Source: Desulfobacterales bacterium
Lineage (GTDB): Bacteria; Desulfobacterota; Desulfobacteria; Desulfobacterales; Desulfobacteraceae
Direction of reading: 5' to 3'
NCBI GenBank assembly: GCA_022361315.1
Contig: JAKSBB010000876.1
Location: 1-13,748, forward strand
Length of the DNA stretch: 13,748 bases
Positions 1 through 6,573 of this stretch are shown in pieces (position 1 is the stretch's first letter; each line of letters starts with the position of its first letter). The position numbers were made by a program, and so were the translations under genes. The notes beneath the pieces were generated by a model. The model saw only the letters and a list, made by a program, of their open reading frames with translations. It searched no databases and was not told the origin of the DNA.

Positions 1-352
1 GCAAAACATGCGTAAAAAGCCGGTTGGTGCCCTGCCTTACGGTATTCAGAAACGGGTCGAACTGGGGCGTGCGCTGGCGATGAAGCCGAAACTACTGTTA
101 ATAGACGAGCCGGTCAGCGGCATGAACTCCGAAGCAACCGAGGACATGGCCCGCTACCTGATTGATGTGAATGAAGAAATGGGAATAACGGTGGTATTGG
201 TCGAACATGAAATGGGCGTGGTGATGGATCTGTCCGATCGGGTAATGGTACTGAATTTCGGGAATCGCATTGCAGAAGGATCGCCGGATGAGGTTGCCGG
301 AAATCCGGAAGTGATCAAGGCCTATCTGGGAGACGAGTCTGACGATGCTTAA
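1..352 (+). CDS. livG: Branched-chain amino acid ABC transporter ATPase LivG, C-terminal part (cut by window edge)
   Basis: This is the C-terminal 116 or so codons of a LivG-type ATPase. The frame is open to the left edge, so the true start lies outside the window and the ATG at position 8 is internal. Visible are the ABC signature in its LivG form (LPYGIQKR), Walker B (LLLIDEP) shortly after it, and the H-loop histidine in LVEHEM. Walker A is missing only because it lies upstream. The protein pairs with LivF on the cytoplasmic face of the LivHM permease to drive uptake of leucine, isoleucine, valine or related substrates; in anaerobes related systems also take up other amino acids or amides. 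The stop overlaps the livF start (ATGCTTAA), so the two are translationally coupled. The family call is firm; the substrate is not shown by the sequence. Confidence 0.93.
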   Translation, partial: QNMRKKPVGALPYGIQKRVELGRALAMKPKLLLIDEPVSGMNSEATEDMARYLIDVNEEMGITVVLVEHEMGVVMDLSDRVMVLNFGNRIAEGSPDEVAGNPEVIKAYLGDESDDA

Positions 353-1052
353 ACTAAATGACGTACATACATACTACGGCAATATTCATGCGCTGAAGGG
401 CATCTCCATTGAGGTGTCCGAAGGGGAAATCATCTCCCTCATCGGTGCCAACGGCGCCGGTAAATCCACCACCCTGATGACCACCTCCGGTGTGGTGCCG
501 GCAAAACGGGGAACCGTTGAGTTCAACGGAGAAGACATCACCCATATGGCACCGGACGACATTGTAAAACGGGGCATCTGCCAGGTTCCCGAGGGGCGGA
601 GAATCTTTCCTTACCTCACCGTGGCTGAAAACCTGGATATGGGGGCATTTCTAAGGGATGACAAGGATGGCATCAAAGAGGATCTGGACTATGTCTACGG
701 CCTGTTTCCCATTCTGGCCAACCGGCGCAACCAGTCCGGGGGCACCCTTTCCGGGGGGGAGCAGCAGATGCTTGCCATATCCCGGGCCCTGATGTCACGG
801 CCCAAGGTATTGCTTCTGGATGAGCCGTCTCTTGGCCTTGCACCGATTATTATCCGCCAGATCTTTGATATTATAAAGAAGATCAACCAGGAGCATAAGA
901 CCACGATTTTTATTGTGGAGCAGAATGCCAACCTGGCGTTGAAAGCCGCCCACCGCGGCTATGTTATGGAAAACGGTGCCATCACCATGACCGATACCGG
1001 CGAGAACCTTCTGGCAAATGAAGATGTAAAAAAGGCCTATCTGGGCATGTAG
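345..1052 (+). CDS. livF: Branched-chain amino acid ABC transporter ATPase LivF
   Basis: The complete 235-aa product is the normal LivF length. Walker A (GANGAGKST) is at residues 34-42, the Q-loop glutamine is near 80 in CQVPEGR, the signature LSGGEQ is at 135-140 and Walker B (VLLLDEP) at 155-161. The H-loop position is a glutamine (VEQNA, about 192-195), which is characteristic of LivF rather than a defect. Together with LivG it powers the LivHM importer from the cytoplasmic side. The ATG at 345 lies inside the end of livG, the usual coupled arrangement, and it is the last gene of the operon because a strong hairpin terminator follows 27 bases after the stop. The amino acid specificity depends on the binding protein outside the window. 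Confidence 0.96.
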   Translation: MLKLNDVHTYYGNIHALKGISIEVSEGEIISLIGANGAGKSTTLMTTSGVVPAKRGTVEFNGEDITHMAPDDIVKRGICQVPEGRRIFPYLTVAENLDMGAFLRDDKDGIKEDLDYVYGLFPILANRRNQSGGTLSGGEQQMLAISRALMSRPKVLLLDEPSLGLAPIIIRQIFDIIKKINQEHKTTIFIVEQNANLALKAAHRGYVMENGAITMTDTGENLLANEDVKKAYLGM

Positions 1053-1078
1053 CCCCTTTAATGATAGCCTTAAAAGAC

Positions 1079-1122
1079 AAACGCCCTTTCCCGGTATACC
1101 AACCGGGAAAGGGCGTTTTTAT
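1079..1122. terminator. Strong intrinsic terminator between convergent livF and the KAS III gene, probably bidirectional
   Basis: A perfect stem of 16 bp (1079-1094 with 1103-1118) closes an 8-base loop. A T-run follows on the + strand (1116-1120, then ATTT). On the - strand the stem is followed by TTGTCTTTTA, a weaker U-rich tract. It ends the livGF transcript and could also stop the convergent ketosynthase transcript, whose stop codon lies at 1155. Confidence 0.9.
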
Positions 1123-1154
1123 TTCTAACGGGAAAGTGGGCCTGTGAAATCGGC

Positions 1155-2177
1155 TTACCAGTCCACCCCCATCACCATACAATTGAGACCGGAACCGACC
1201 CCCAGAAGCGCCAGGTAATCCCCCTTATTCAAACGGCCTTCTTCTTCGGCCATTTTCATGGATACCGGTACACCGGCAGGTCCGATATTGCCCGTGGTCT
1301 GAATGCTCAGGTAGACTTTAGCCATATCAAGCCCTACGGCATCGCACATGGCCTGGGTATGTTTAATGCTCACCTGGTGCGGAGCCACCACATCGATTCC
1401 TTTGGCACTCCATCCCGGGATAATTTCCGTGGCTTCCTTCCAGGTGTCAATGCAAAGTTCAACACCGGCTTTCAGCATGGTCTGGGGATCTGAGCGCATC
1501 TGGCTCTGATCAATTTCACCCACGCAGATCCGGTTATACCGGGTGTCTGCCCGGCTGACAGTTCCGCGAACAATATGGCCTTCTTTGGCCACATCCTCTC
1601 TGGCCAAAAGCATGGCAACGGCACCTGAGCCTAAGGTGAGGGTGGCAAAGTTCTCTCTGAAGGTATCCAGATCCGCTTCCGGACTGGTCATCAGTTTCAA
1701 GGTGTTTTCAAGGGAGTGCCCGGAGCATTCAGCGTTTACGATCAGCCCGTATTTAATCTGCTTGGTTCTCATCATGGCATCGATGATATGGATACCGTTG
1801 ACAAATCCCAGACAGGCATTGGACACGTCAAAGTTCAGACAGGTGGCAGGAAGCTGAAGATTTCCGTGTACCAGGCAGGCCACGGAAGGTTCGATGTAAT
1901 CCCGGCAAACAGAGGTGTTGACAATACAGCCGATCTCATCCCTGTCTATCCCCGCAGTCTCCAGCAGTTTCTCAGCCGCTTTAGTGGCGGCATCACTGGG
2001 CTTCATTTCATTCCCCCAGATCCGCCGTTCCTTGATACCGGTGAGTTCCTCAAAATATCCGGGTTCAAAACCAAACTTCTGTACCGCCGGTCCCAGCCGG
2101 TCTTCAATCTGCTGTGAAGTTACAACCGTTTCCGGGAATTCATAGGCAATACTTTCAATGGATGTTAACATGCTCAT
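1155..2177 (-). CDS. 3-oxoacyl-ACP synthase III family protein (FabH/OleA-like thiolase fold)
   Basis: This 340-aa thiolase-fold condensing enzyme keeps the Cys-His-Asn triad of KAS III: Cys122 in SNACLGF, His267 in APHQVS and Asn297 in TTGNIGPAG. The N-terminal region (FPETVVTSQQIEDRL, then ELTGIKERR) resembles the OleA-like branch, which joins two acyl-thioesters head to head, more than the FabH that starts fatty acid synthesis with acetyl-CoA and malonyl-ACP. No oleB, oleC or oleD lies next to it, so hydrocarbon synthesis is not supported by context. I place the start at the ATG at 2177: the ribosome site AAGAGG (2190-2185) is 7 bases ahead of it, while the GTG at 2183 is only one base from that site. 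A promoter lies just upstream. The fold and active site are certain; the substrate is not. Confidence 0.88.
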   Translation of the reverse strand: MSMLTSIESIAYEFPETVVTSQQIEDRLGPAVQKFGFEPGYFEELTGIKERRIWGNEMKPSDAATKAAEKLLETAGIDRDEIGCIVNTSVCRDYIEPSVACLVHGNLQLPATCLNFDVSNACLGFVNGIHIIDAMMRTKQIKYGLIVNAECSGHSLENTLKLMTSPEADLDTFRENFATLTLGSGAVAMLLAREDVAKEGHIVRGTVSRADTRYNRICVGEIDQSQMRSDPQTMLKAGVELCIDTWKEATEIIPGWSAKGIDVVAPHQVSIKHTQAMCDAVGLDMAKVYLSIQTTGNIGPAGVPVSMKMAEEEGRLNKGDYLALLGVGSGLNCMVMGVDW

Positions 2178-2190
2178 AGCCACACCTCTT

Positions 2191-2241
2191 ATATTTTCGT
2201 GATCAGTGCCAAATTATAATAGGCCAAATTTATTTCGTGAT
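2191..2241 (-). promoter_or_regulatory. Probable promoter with paired direct repeats upstream of the KAS III gene
   Basis: Read on the - strand there is a perfect -10 hexamer TATAAT at 2218-2213, about 22 bases ahead of the ribosome site. No good -35 lies 17 bp upstream. On the + strand the region holds two copies of TTTCGTGAT (2195-2203 and 2233-2241) flanking two copies of GCCAAATT (2208-2215 and 2223-2230, 15 bp apart). The second pair brackets the -10 element. A repeated arrangement with a weak -35 suggests an operator or activator site, but no regulator is identified. Confidence 0.5.
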
Positions 2242-2465
2242 GCCTTCATTTAAGATCCAACAGAAAAATAATGAAATAGGGTGCCGGGCCCTTTGACATT
2301 TCTTTTACCTTGGAAAGTGTTGAATAGAGGGCAGAATAGCGTATTCCACCACCGAAGGCAACCGGAATTTACACCCTTGCTCCCCGCAGTCGCAAAACCA
2401 TGTTCACGTAGTCTGAAAAAGGTTCAGTTCGTCCAACACTATCATTTCGTATAAATACTTGCGAA
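2242..2465. other. Non-coding stretch between the KAS III gene and the radical SAM terminator
   Basis: I see no credible gene here on either strand; the longest open stretches are very short and lack ribosome sites. The only structure of note is an inverted repeat, ATTTCG-N12-CGAAAT at 2444-2467, whose left arm repeats the ATTTCGT word found twice at the KAS III promoter. A short AGTGTTG/CAACACT inverted pair (about 2316-2322 and 2434-2440) is too weak to call a mobile element. Confidence 0.4.
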
Positions 2466-2519
2466 ATTAAAAAAGAAAACGCATCGACAGGCCTCCGGAG
2501 CAGAGGTCCTGCCGACACG
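2466..2519 (-). terminator. Probable intrinsic terminator of the radical SAM gene
   Basis: Read on the - strand, a 12-bp stem with a few G-U pairs (2519-2508 with 2491-2480) encloses an inner CCTC/GAGG pairing. It is followed directly by a T-rich tract covering 2479-2466. It lies about 35 bases beyond the stop codon of the radical SAM gene and is oriented to end that transcript. Confidence 0.65.
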
Positions 2520-2554
2520 CAAGAAAACGTAAAGAAAGGCCTTAAAATAAACGA

Positions 2555-3397
2555 TTAGAGTGTTTTCACCTCATGTCTATGATCCTGATCTGCCGCTGCA
2601 TATGGATGAAAACAGCCGTCAGCATCTATTTCAAATGCTTCACCGGAATTGGTTTTCCCAAGACGTCCGTGACATGCCAGCTTATCCCCGGCACGAAGGA
2701 AATCAAAAAGATCTTCTGCGCCTCTGTCAAAATTAACCGGGGAGTTCAAACGATTGTCGATACGGACAGGGGTGGTGTCACTTAAATGTTCTTTCATAAA
2801 GTCCTCCAAGGGTTCCCAAAGGATTGATTTGTTTTCTTTCTGGATCACAAAAGAGAGCCCCAGCTTGACACGGGTCTGATGCAGGAACTTAATCCCTGTC
2901 ATCGCCCGTTCAAATACGCCCTCCCCCTTAACAGGGTCTGTTGTTTCCGGAGAAATGCCGTCCAGGCAGATCTCCACATGATCCACACAGGTTTCAAGAC
3001 GTCTGGCCGTTTTTTCATTTAGGATCAGGGTACCGTTGGTGATCAGGAAGATCTTGTGCCCCTTGGATTTGATATGGCGAAGAATTTCCATCAGGTCTTT
3101 TCGAAGCATGGGTTCTCCGCCTTTGACGAGAAGAGTGAGACGGCCGTATGTCTCGGTGAGCCGGTCAATCAGTTGTTTCCATTCAGATGCGGATAATTCA
3201 CCGCAAGCATTTCTGTCGGGATGGCAATAGATGCAGGAAAGGTTACACGCACGCGTGAGCATCAGATGGATAACCTTCGGATTTTGATGATTGTCAACAC
3301 GGTCAAGCATGGGTATGGCAACCTCCACTTTGTCTGGTATTCTGATCAGGCCAATGGCGATTCGACTCGACCAGGGTCTTCTTTTTTCCAGGCTCAT
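2555..3397 (-). CDS. Radical SAM protein with reduced C-terminal region
   Basis: This 280-aa protein has the radical SAM signature CxxxCxxC at Cys51, Cys55 and Cys58 (ACNLSCIYC), which binds the 4Fe-4S cluster that cleaves S-adenosylmethionine. A GGEP motif near residues 93-96 binds the SAM amino group, and LITNGTL lies further on. The layout matches peptide- or enzyme-modifying maturases. Those usually end in a Cys-rich SPASM or Twitch domain binding extra clusters. Here the tail has only a SPASM-like opening (a Cys in LACHGR, then IDADGCFHPY) and then stops, with Tyr where the conserved Cys of the usual PC ending would be. It may have lost its auxiliary clusters or be a shortened paralogue. 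The ATG at 3397 has a poor ribosome site; an alternative ATG at 3310 has GGAGG 11 bases upstream. No precursor peptide or PqqD-like partner is evident nearby, so the substrate is unknown. Confidence 0.8.
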   Translation of the reverse strand: MSLEKRRPWSSRIAIGLIRIPDKVEVAIPMLDRVDNHQNPKVIHLMLTRACNLSCIYCHPDRNACGELSASEWKQLIDRLTETYGRLTLLVKGGEPMLRKDLMEILRHIKSKGHKIFLITNGTLILNEKTARRLETCVDHVEICLDGISPETTDPVKGEGVFERAMTGIKFLHQTRVKLGLSFVIQKENKSILWEPLEDFMKEHLSDTTPVRIDNRLNSPVNFDRGAEDLFDFLRAGDKLACHGRLGKTNSGEAFEIDADGCFHPYAAADQDHRHEVKTL

Positions 3398-3427
3398 CTC
3401 ATTTATATCAGTTGGAGATTTTTCAAA

Positions 3428-3452
3428 TCAATCAGGGAAACCCTGATTTTTT
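3428..3452. other. Short perfect hairpin upstream of the radical SAM gene
   Basis: AATCAGGG (3430-3437) pairs perfectly with CCCTGATT (3441-3448) across a 3-base loop, with a T-run following on the + strand. On the - strand it lies in the probable 5' leader of the radical SAM gene and overlaps the end of a possible 11-codon reading frame (ATG near 3466, ending within the stem). It could be a leader structure or a + strand terminator with no gene ahead of it; the sequence does not decide. Confidence 0.4.
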
Positions 3453-3531
3453 CCGACTTTTTTTCATTTCTTAACTCTATATTCTGAAAGCAGGTATCGA
3501 AGAATAGGCTTTTATACTAATGAATTAGACA

Positions 3532-3567
3532 CAAAAAAAGCCGGGCAAGAAAATTTCCTGCCCGGCT
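3532..3567 (-). terminator. Intrinsic terminator of the DUF2080 operon
   Basis: Read on the - strand, AGCCGGGCA (3567-3559) pairs with TGCCCGGCT (3547-3539). The stem can extend inward by a few A-T and G-U pairs to a tiny loop. It is followed by an uninterrupted run of seven Ts (3539-3533). It lies 28 bases beyond the stop of the DUF2080 gene and clearly belongs to it. Confidence 0.88.
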
Positions 3568-3594
3568 CCTATGATATTTTTGAGGAAGGGTGAG

Positions 3595-3777
3595 CTATTC
3601 AACCTTTATAATTTTAACGGTATGTCCCACCCAGTTTGGCGGCAGGTAGATACGACCGCTGTTACCTGAAGATTTCACCTCTTTTTCAATCATCTCCTCA
3701 CCGTATACTTCAAATTTCACTCGGGCCCTGGGTTTTAACTCCTGGCCTTTTCTATCCCTGATGGTTCTGTCGTTCAT
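3595..3777 (-). CDS. DUF2080 family (transposase-associated) small protein
   Basis: This 60-aa protein has a C-terminal half, EMIEKEVKSSGNSGRIYLPP followed by NWVGHTVKIIKVE, that matches the DUF2080 family as I know it. The family is common in methanogenic archaea and in sulfate reducers and is named for its occurrence beside transposases. The GNSGRIYLP segment and short beta-rich layout resemble the AbrB/SpoVT swapped-hairpin DNA-binding fold, so a small DNA-binding or antitoxin-like role is possible but unproven. The N-terminal 25 or so residues are basic. The start is an ATG with AGGAAG just ahead of it, inside the end of the upstream gene (26-base overlap), so the two are translationally coupled. 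There is no transposase in this window, so here it stands as an ordinary small operon gene. Confidence 0.78.
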   Translation of the reverse strand: MNDRTIRDRKGQELKPRARVKFEVYGEEMIEKEVKSSGNSGRIYLPPNWVGHTVKIIKVE

Positions 3778-4006
3778 TGATCTTCCTATTCATTTGATGG
3801 CATGGTCTTCTGGTATAGAGGGCATGAAACCGGTCCGGTTCAGAATCAAGGCATTGCTTGCAGCTTACACCCTGCTCCCCGATATATGGGAGGTGTTTCA
3901 CTTCGAACCCGATAGCTGCATACAATTCACTGAGTTCAGCCAACCTGGGCTCGTCAAAGTTTCCCCTGAATGTCCATTCCCTGATATCTGTTTCCGATGA
4001 AGAAAT
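3752..4006 (-). CDS. Small Cys-pair protein of unknown function, apparent ATT start
   Basis: An 84-codon frame runs from ATT at 4006-4004 to a stop at 3752. The first conventional start in frame is a TTG at 3943, which lacks a well-spaced ribosome site and would discard the well-formed segment DIREWTFRGNFDEPRLAEL. The ATT is preceded by GGAGGG (4018-4013) at the ideal distance of 6 bases, and a stop codon lies a short way upstream in frame. I therefore prefer the ATT. The protein has an amphipathic helix (EPRLAELSELYAAIGFEV), a CKQC pair at residues 49-52 that could bind metal or act in redox chemistry, then FHALYTRRP and a basic tail. I recall similar short sequences in sulfate reducers but cannot name a function. 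It overlaps the DUF2080 start by 26 bases. Confidence 0.62.
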   Translation of the reverse strand: MSSSETDIREWTFRGNFDEPRLAELSELYAAIGFEVKHLPYIGEQGVSCKQCLDSEPDRFHALYTRRPCHQMNRKINERQNHQG

Positions 4007-4067
4007 GGTCGTCCCTCCGATACACCTTATCTTTTATATAGCCTGATAACGTCTGTTTTATAGCGAC

Positions 4068-4094
4068 ATTATATCTTTCCAACTCATTTTTCAA
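4068..4094 (-). promoter_or_regulatory. Candidate sigma-70 promoter of the small-protein/DUF2080 operon
   Basis: On the - strand TTGAAA (4094-4089) and a perfect TATAAT (4073-4068) are separated by 15 bp, shorter than the usual 17. Transcription would start near 4061, leaving a leader of about 55 bases before the ATT start. The -10 is convincing; the pairing with this -35 is less so. Confidence 0.42.
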
Positions 4095-4185
4095 CCTGAA
4101 TTTCCCCCCTGCCCAAAACCTCCGTGTTTTCTCCTTATTTATTTCATTCCATGGGAGGCACCCTGGATCCTTCACACTTCACACC

Positions 4186-4203
4186 TGCAAACTTGAGTTT
4201 ACA
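4186..4203. promoter_or_regulatory. Candidate enhancer (activator binding) site for the sigma-54 promoter
   Basis: TGCAAACTTGAGTTTACA is an 18-bp dyad, palindromic at 16 of 18 positions and centred about 100 bp upstream of the predicted transcription start, where NtrC-class activators normally bind. A second, shorter dyad (ACAGG-N6-CCTGT, 4220-4235) lies 33 bp further in, about three helical turns, but its sequence differs. A tandem TTCACAC repeat (4171-4184) is adjacent. The natural candidate to bind is the response regulator encoded at 9392-10813. This is inferred from position and symmetry only. Confidence 0.5.
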
Positions 4204-4267
4204 CCCATCCACCCGGACAACAGGACAATCCCTGTCATTTCAAGCCATTACAACACAACCCACACAT

Positions 4268-4283
4268 TGGCACACCCATTGCA
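4268..4283 (+). promoter_or_regulatory. Sigma-54 (RpoN) promoter of the sulfur-oxyanion exporter
   Basis: TGGCAC (4268-4273), five bases, then TTGCA (4279-4283) matches the -24/-12 consensus closely, with exactly ten bases between the GG at 4269-4270 and the GC at 4281-4282. Transcription should start near 4294, giving a leader of about 54 bases before the ATG at 4348. Such promoters need an AAA+ activator with a GAFTGA loop, and one is encoded 5 kb downstream. The rest of the 4007-4347 intergenic region holds the divergent operon's promoter and the candidate enhancers. Confidence 0.88.
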
Positions 4284-4347
4284 ATCTCCTGATGGCCAGC
4301 ACAGAGTTGCATATTTTTTAACCCCAAATAAATTAGGAGAAAACCCT

Positions 4348-6108
4348 ATGTCTGACAATTCACAAGTGGTCAGAGACATTGGAAAATGGGAATGGTCGGA
4401 AATGTGGAAAAAAGAGGATTGGTGGGCCATCTGGCTCGGTTTTGCCATCCTCCTTGCAGGGATGTTCATCTATTTTCCCCATTCCGGAGACATGAAAGCC
4501 AAACTGGAAAAGGCTGAAGCCCAGTATAGTGAGGCTGCCAACCGCACCGATGCCTTCAAAACCATTGCCTGGTATAAGATGTCCGATGCCAAGGCCAAGG
4601 TTCAGGCCAAAAAAATTGATGCCGGTAAATGGCTCAGTTCCGTAACCAAAAAAACCCATAAGTGGAGCAGCAATCCGGCAGATGCCTTCTTCATGTCCAA
4701 AGAAAAGGCAGATGCTAAAAAAGCCAAGGCCCAGGCCAAGTATGATAAGGCCAAAGCCAAGACAGACGGGCTCTTTGCTGCGGCTATGGCTGCGGAGCAG
4801 GCTGCTGAAGCGGCAGGTTTTAAAAATCAGGCATTGAACGAGACGGCCAAGAATGCCATTCAGGACTGGCGAAATGCCAAGTTTGTTGAAGGCAAGGCCA
4901 AGAAAAAAGTCAGCTCAGCCAAACCCTACAACCAGGTGTTCAAACTTCTGGGCCTGGGGGTTTTCTTTGCTGTCTTCTTTGGTATTGGCATGAAAGCCAT
5001 GGGCAATTCCTTTACCCAGTTTCTCAAGGCCTTCACCTTTATCTTTGCCGTTGCCGTACTCTCCTGGATGTTCGCGTCCCAGGCCACCATGAAGCATTAT
5101 GGGGTGGGGTATGCCGCATGGGCCATCTTCTTTGGTATGCTCATCTCCAATACCGTGGGCACACCCAAATGGGTTTTCCCTGCCATCCAGACCGAGTTCT
5201 ACATCAAGACCGGCCTGGTGCTTCTGGGTGCCAAGATCCTGTTTGAGAAGATCATCACCATCGGTACCGCGGGTATTTTCGTGGCCTGGGTAGTCACGCC
5301 CATTGTCTGGCTGGTCACCTTCTGGTTCGGCCAGAAGATCATCAAGATGAAATCCAAACGCCTGAATGCGGTTATCTGTTCCGACATGTCGGTTTGCGGT
5401 GTGTCTGCAGCCATAGCGGCAGCCTCTGCCTGTAAGGCCAGAAAAGAGCACCTGACCCTGGCGGTTGGTCTCTCCCTGGTTTTCACCTCCATCATGATGA
5501 TTGCCATGCCGGCCGTGATACACGGCTTCTTCCCTGCGGACAAAATTGAAGTCCTTGGTGGCGCCTGGATGGGCGGAACCATTGATGCCACCGGTGCAGT
5601 TGCTGCAGCGGGTGCCTTTTTAGGTGAAAAAGCCCTGAACGTTGCCGCCACCATCAAGATGATCCAGAACGTACTCATCGGTGTCATGGCCTTCTTCGTG
5701 GCCATTTACTTCACCACCAGAGTGGAAGCGGCAGAAACCGGGAACAAGGTAGGCCTCATGGAAATCTGGTACAGATTCCCCAAATTCGTTCTCGGATTTA
5801 TCGCAGCATCTGTCATCTTCTCCATGATTTACTCAAGCTTCAATGCAGAAATTTCAGGTTTGGGTTATTCCATGATCGATAAGGGATCCATCAAAGGTAT
5901 GAGTGACCTCTTCAGAGGCTGGTTCTTTATTCTCTCATTTGTATCCATTGGTCTGGCAACAAACTTCAGAGAACTCAAAGAACATTTCTCAGGTGGAAAA
6001 CCCCTTATTCTCTATGTCTTTGGCCAGTCTTTCAACCTCTGTCTGACACTGACCATGGCATACATTGTATTCTACCTGATCTTCCCTGAACTGACCGCCA
6101 CCATCTAA
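4348..6108 (+). CDS. YeiH-family putative sulfate/sulfite exporter with long N-terminal extension
   Basis: This 586-aa membrane protein belongs to the YeiH family (Pfam Cons_hypoth698, COG2855), proposed to export sulfate or sulfite. The ordinary family core is about 350 aa and fits residues 195-586, with roughly ten hydrophobic segments and the conserved motifs [10 protein letters not shown] (348-357) and [18 protein letters not shown] (405-422). Before it come an aromatic segment ([13 protein letters not shown], 14-26), one membrane helix (27-44), and a hydrophilic Ala/Lys-rich helical stretch (about 48-195) with AKAKA-type repeats that should form a coiled coil or hairpin outside the membrane. 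The start at 4348 has AGGAGA 7 bases ahead; a longer in-frame reading from 4267 would run through the sigma-54 promoter and is wrong. The small gene at 6151 follows in the same transcript. The transported ion and its direction are inferred from the family only. Confidence 0.85.
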   Translation: MSDNSQVVRDIGKWEWSEMWKKEDWWAIWLGFAILLAGMFIYFPHSGDMKAKLEKAEAQYSEAANRTDAFKTIAWYKMSDAKAKVQAKKIDAGKWLSSVTKKTHKWSSNPADAFFMSKEKADAKKAKAQAKYDKAKAKTDGLFAAAMAAEQAAEAAGFKNQALNETAKNAIQDWRNAKFVEGKAKKKVSSAKPYNQVFKLLGLGVFFAVFFGIGMKAMGNSFTQFLKAFTFIFAVAVLSWMFASQATMKHYGVGYAAWAIFFGMLISNTVGTPKWVFPAIQTEFYIKTGLVLLGAKILFEKIITIGTAGIFVAWVVTPIVWLVTFWFGQKIIKMKSKRLNAVICSDMSVCGVSAAIAAASACKARKEHLTLAVGLSLVFTSIMMIAMPAVIHGFFPADKIEVLGGAWMGGTIDATGAVAAAGAFLGEKALNVAATIKMIQNVLIGVMAFFVAIYFTTRVEAAETGNKVGLMEIWYRFPKFVLGFIAASVIFSMIYSSFNAEISGLGYSMIDKGSIKGMSDLFRGWFFILSFVSIGLATNFRELKEHFSGGKPLILYVFGQSFNLCLTLTMAYIVFYLIFPELTATI

Positions 6109-6150
6109 GGCGCTCAATAGAACGGAATGACAAAAAGGAAGGGTAATCAT

Positions 6151-6486
6151 ATGGAAACCAAGACTGAAAAATCAAAAGCAAAAGCATGGCTTGTTCTCAT
6201 GGGAACCATGGCAGCGCTCTGGCTCTTTGCCACAGTGATCGGGCCCTATGGAGAAAAGCATATCCCCATGTTCAACACCATTGTGGAGACAATTGAAGCC
6301 AGGGACATTGATTCCGGCGCCTATTTTTATACGGAAATTGATGCCTCCTATGATGGCCAGCGGGAGCTTTTGGGCTCCATTGCCATGAAGGCACCCGAAC
6401 AATACGGGTTTACCACGCCCTTTATCTCCGGAATGGTCATCTGCTTACTGATTCTGATCATTGGTTTTAAAACCCTTCCTGAGTAA
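6151..6486 (+). CDS. Small two-helix membrane protein, cotranscribed with the exporter
   Basis: This 111-aa protein has a charged Lys-rich start, a membrane helix at about residues 12-32 (AWLVLMGTMAALWLFATVIG), a 55-residue acidic extracytoplasmic loop with several Tyr, and a second helix at 91-107 (ISGMVICLLILIIGFKT). I do not recognise the family. Its place 42 bases after the exporter stop and before a terminator suggests it is a subunit or accessory protein of that transporter. I start it at 6151, where AGGAAGGG lies 7 bases upstream; the ATG at 6127 in the same frame has a weaker site and would add eight residues. The topology puts both ends in the cytoplasm and the loop outside, where it could contact the exporter's helical extension. 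That contact is a guess. Confidence 0.72.
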   Translation: METKTEKSKAKAWLVLMGTMAALWLFATVIGPYGEKHIPMFNTIVETIEARDIDSGAYFYTEIDASYDGQRELLGSIAMKAPEQYGFTTPFISGMVICLLILIIGFKTLPE

Positions 6487-6510
6487 CCGTATCAGGGAAT
6501 AAATCCCCTT

Positions 6511-6548
6511 AGGCCGGATGCGTTCCATGAGCGCTCCGGCCTTTTTTA
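6511..6548 (+). terminator. Intrinsic terminator after the exporter operon
   Basis: AGGCCGGA (6511-6518) pairs with TCCGGCCT (6535-6542). After a one-base bulge a further GCG/CGC pairing lies inside. Six Ts follow (6542-6547). It separates the sigma-54-driven exporter unit from the regulatory unit downstream, so the two are probably transcribed independently. Confidence 0.9.
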
Positions 6549-6573
6549 TGGATAGAAATTGACAATTTTGATG

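Noticed and set aside
2316..2440. AGTGTTG/CAACACT inverted pair as ends of a miniature mobile element
   Set aside because: The arms are only 7 bp, no target duplication is visible, and no second copy exists in the window.
3954..4175. A 73-codon - strand frame upstream of the small Cys-pair gene
   Set aside because: It begins with a GTG without a ribosome site, runs across the candidate promoter of the next operon and overlaps the better-supported gene in another frame. Its composition looks random.
4267..4347. A longer exporter beginning at the TTG at 4267
   Set aside because: These codons overlap the sigma-54 -24/-12 element and lie mostly upstream of the predicted transcription start, and the ATG at 4348 has an excellent ribosome site.
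4915..5523. A 202-codon - strand frame opposite the exporter
   Set aside because: It mirrors the exporter's coding frame, is rich in Gly/His/Asp as antisense frames of membrane proteins often are, and has no recognisable domain or ribosome site.
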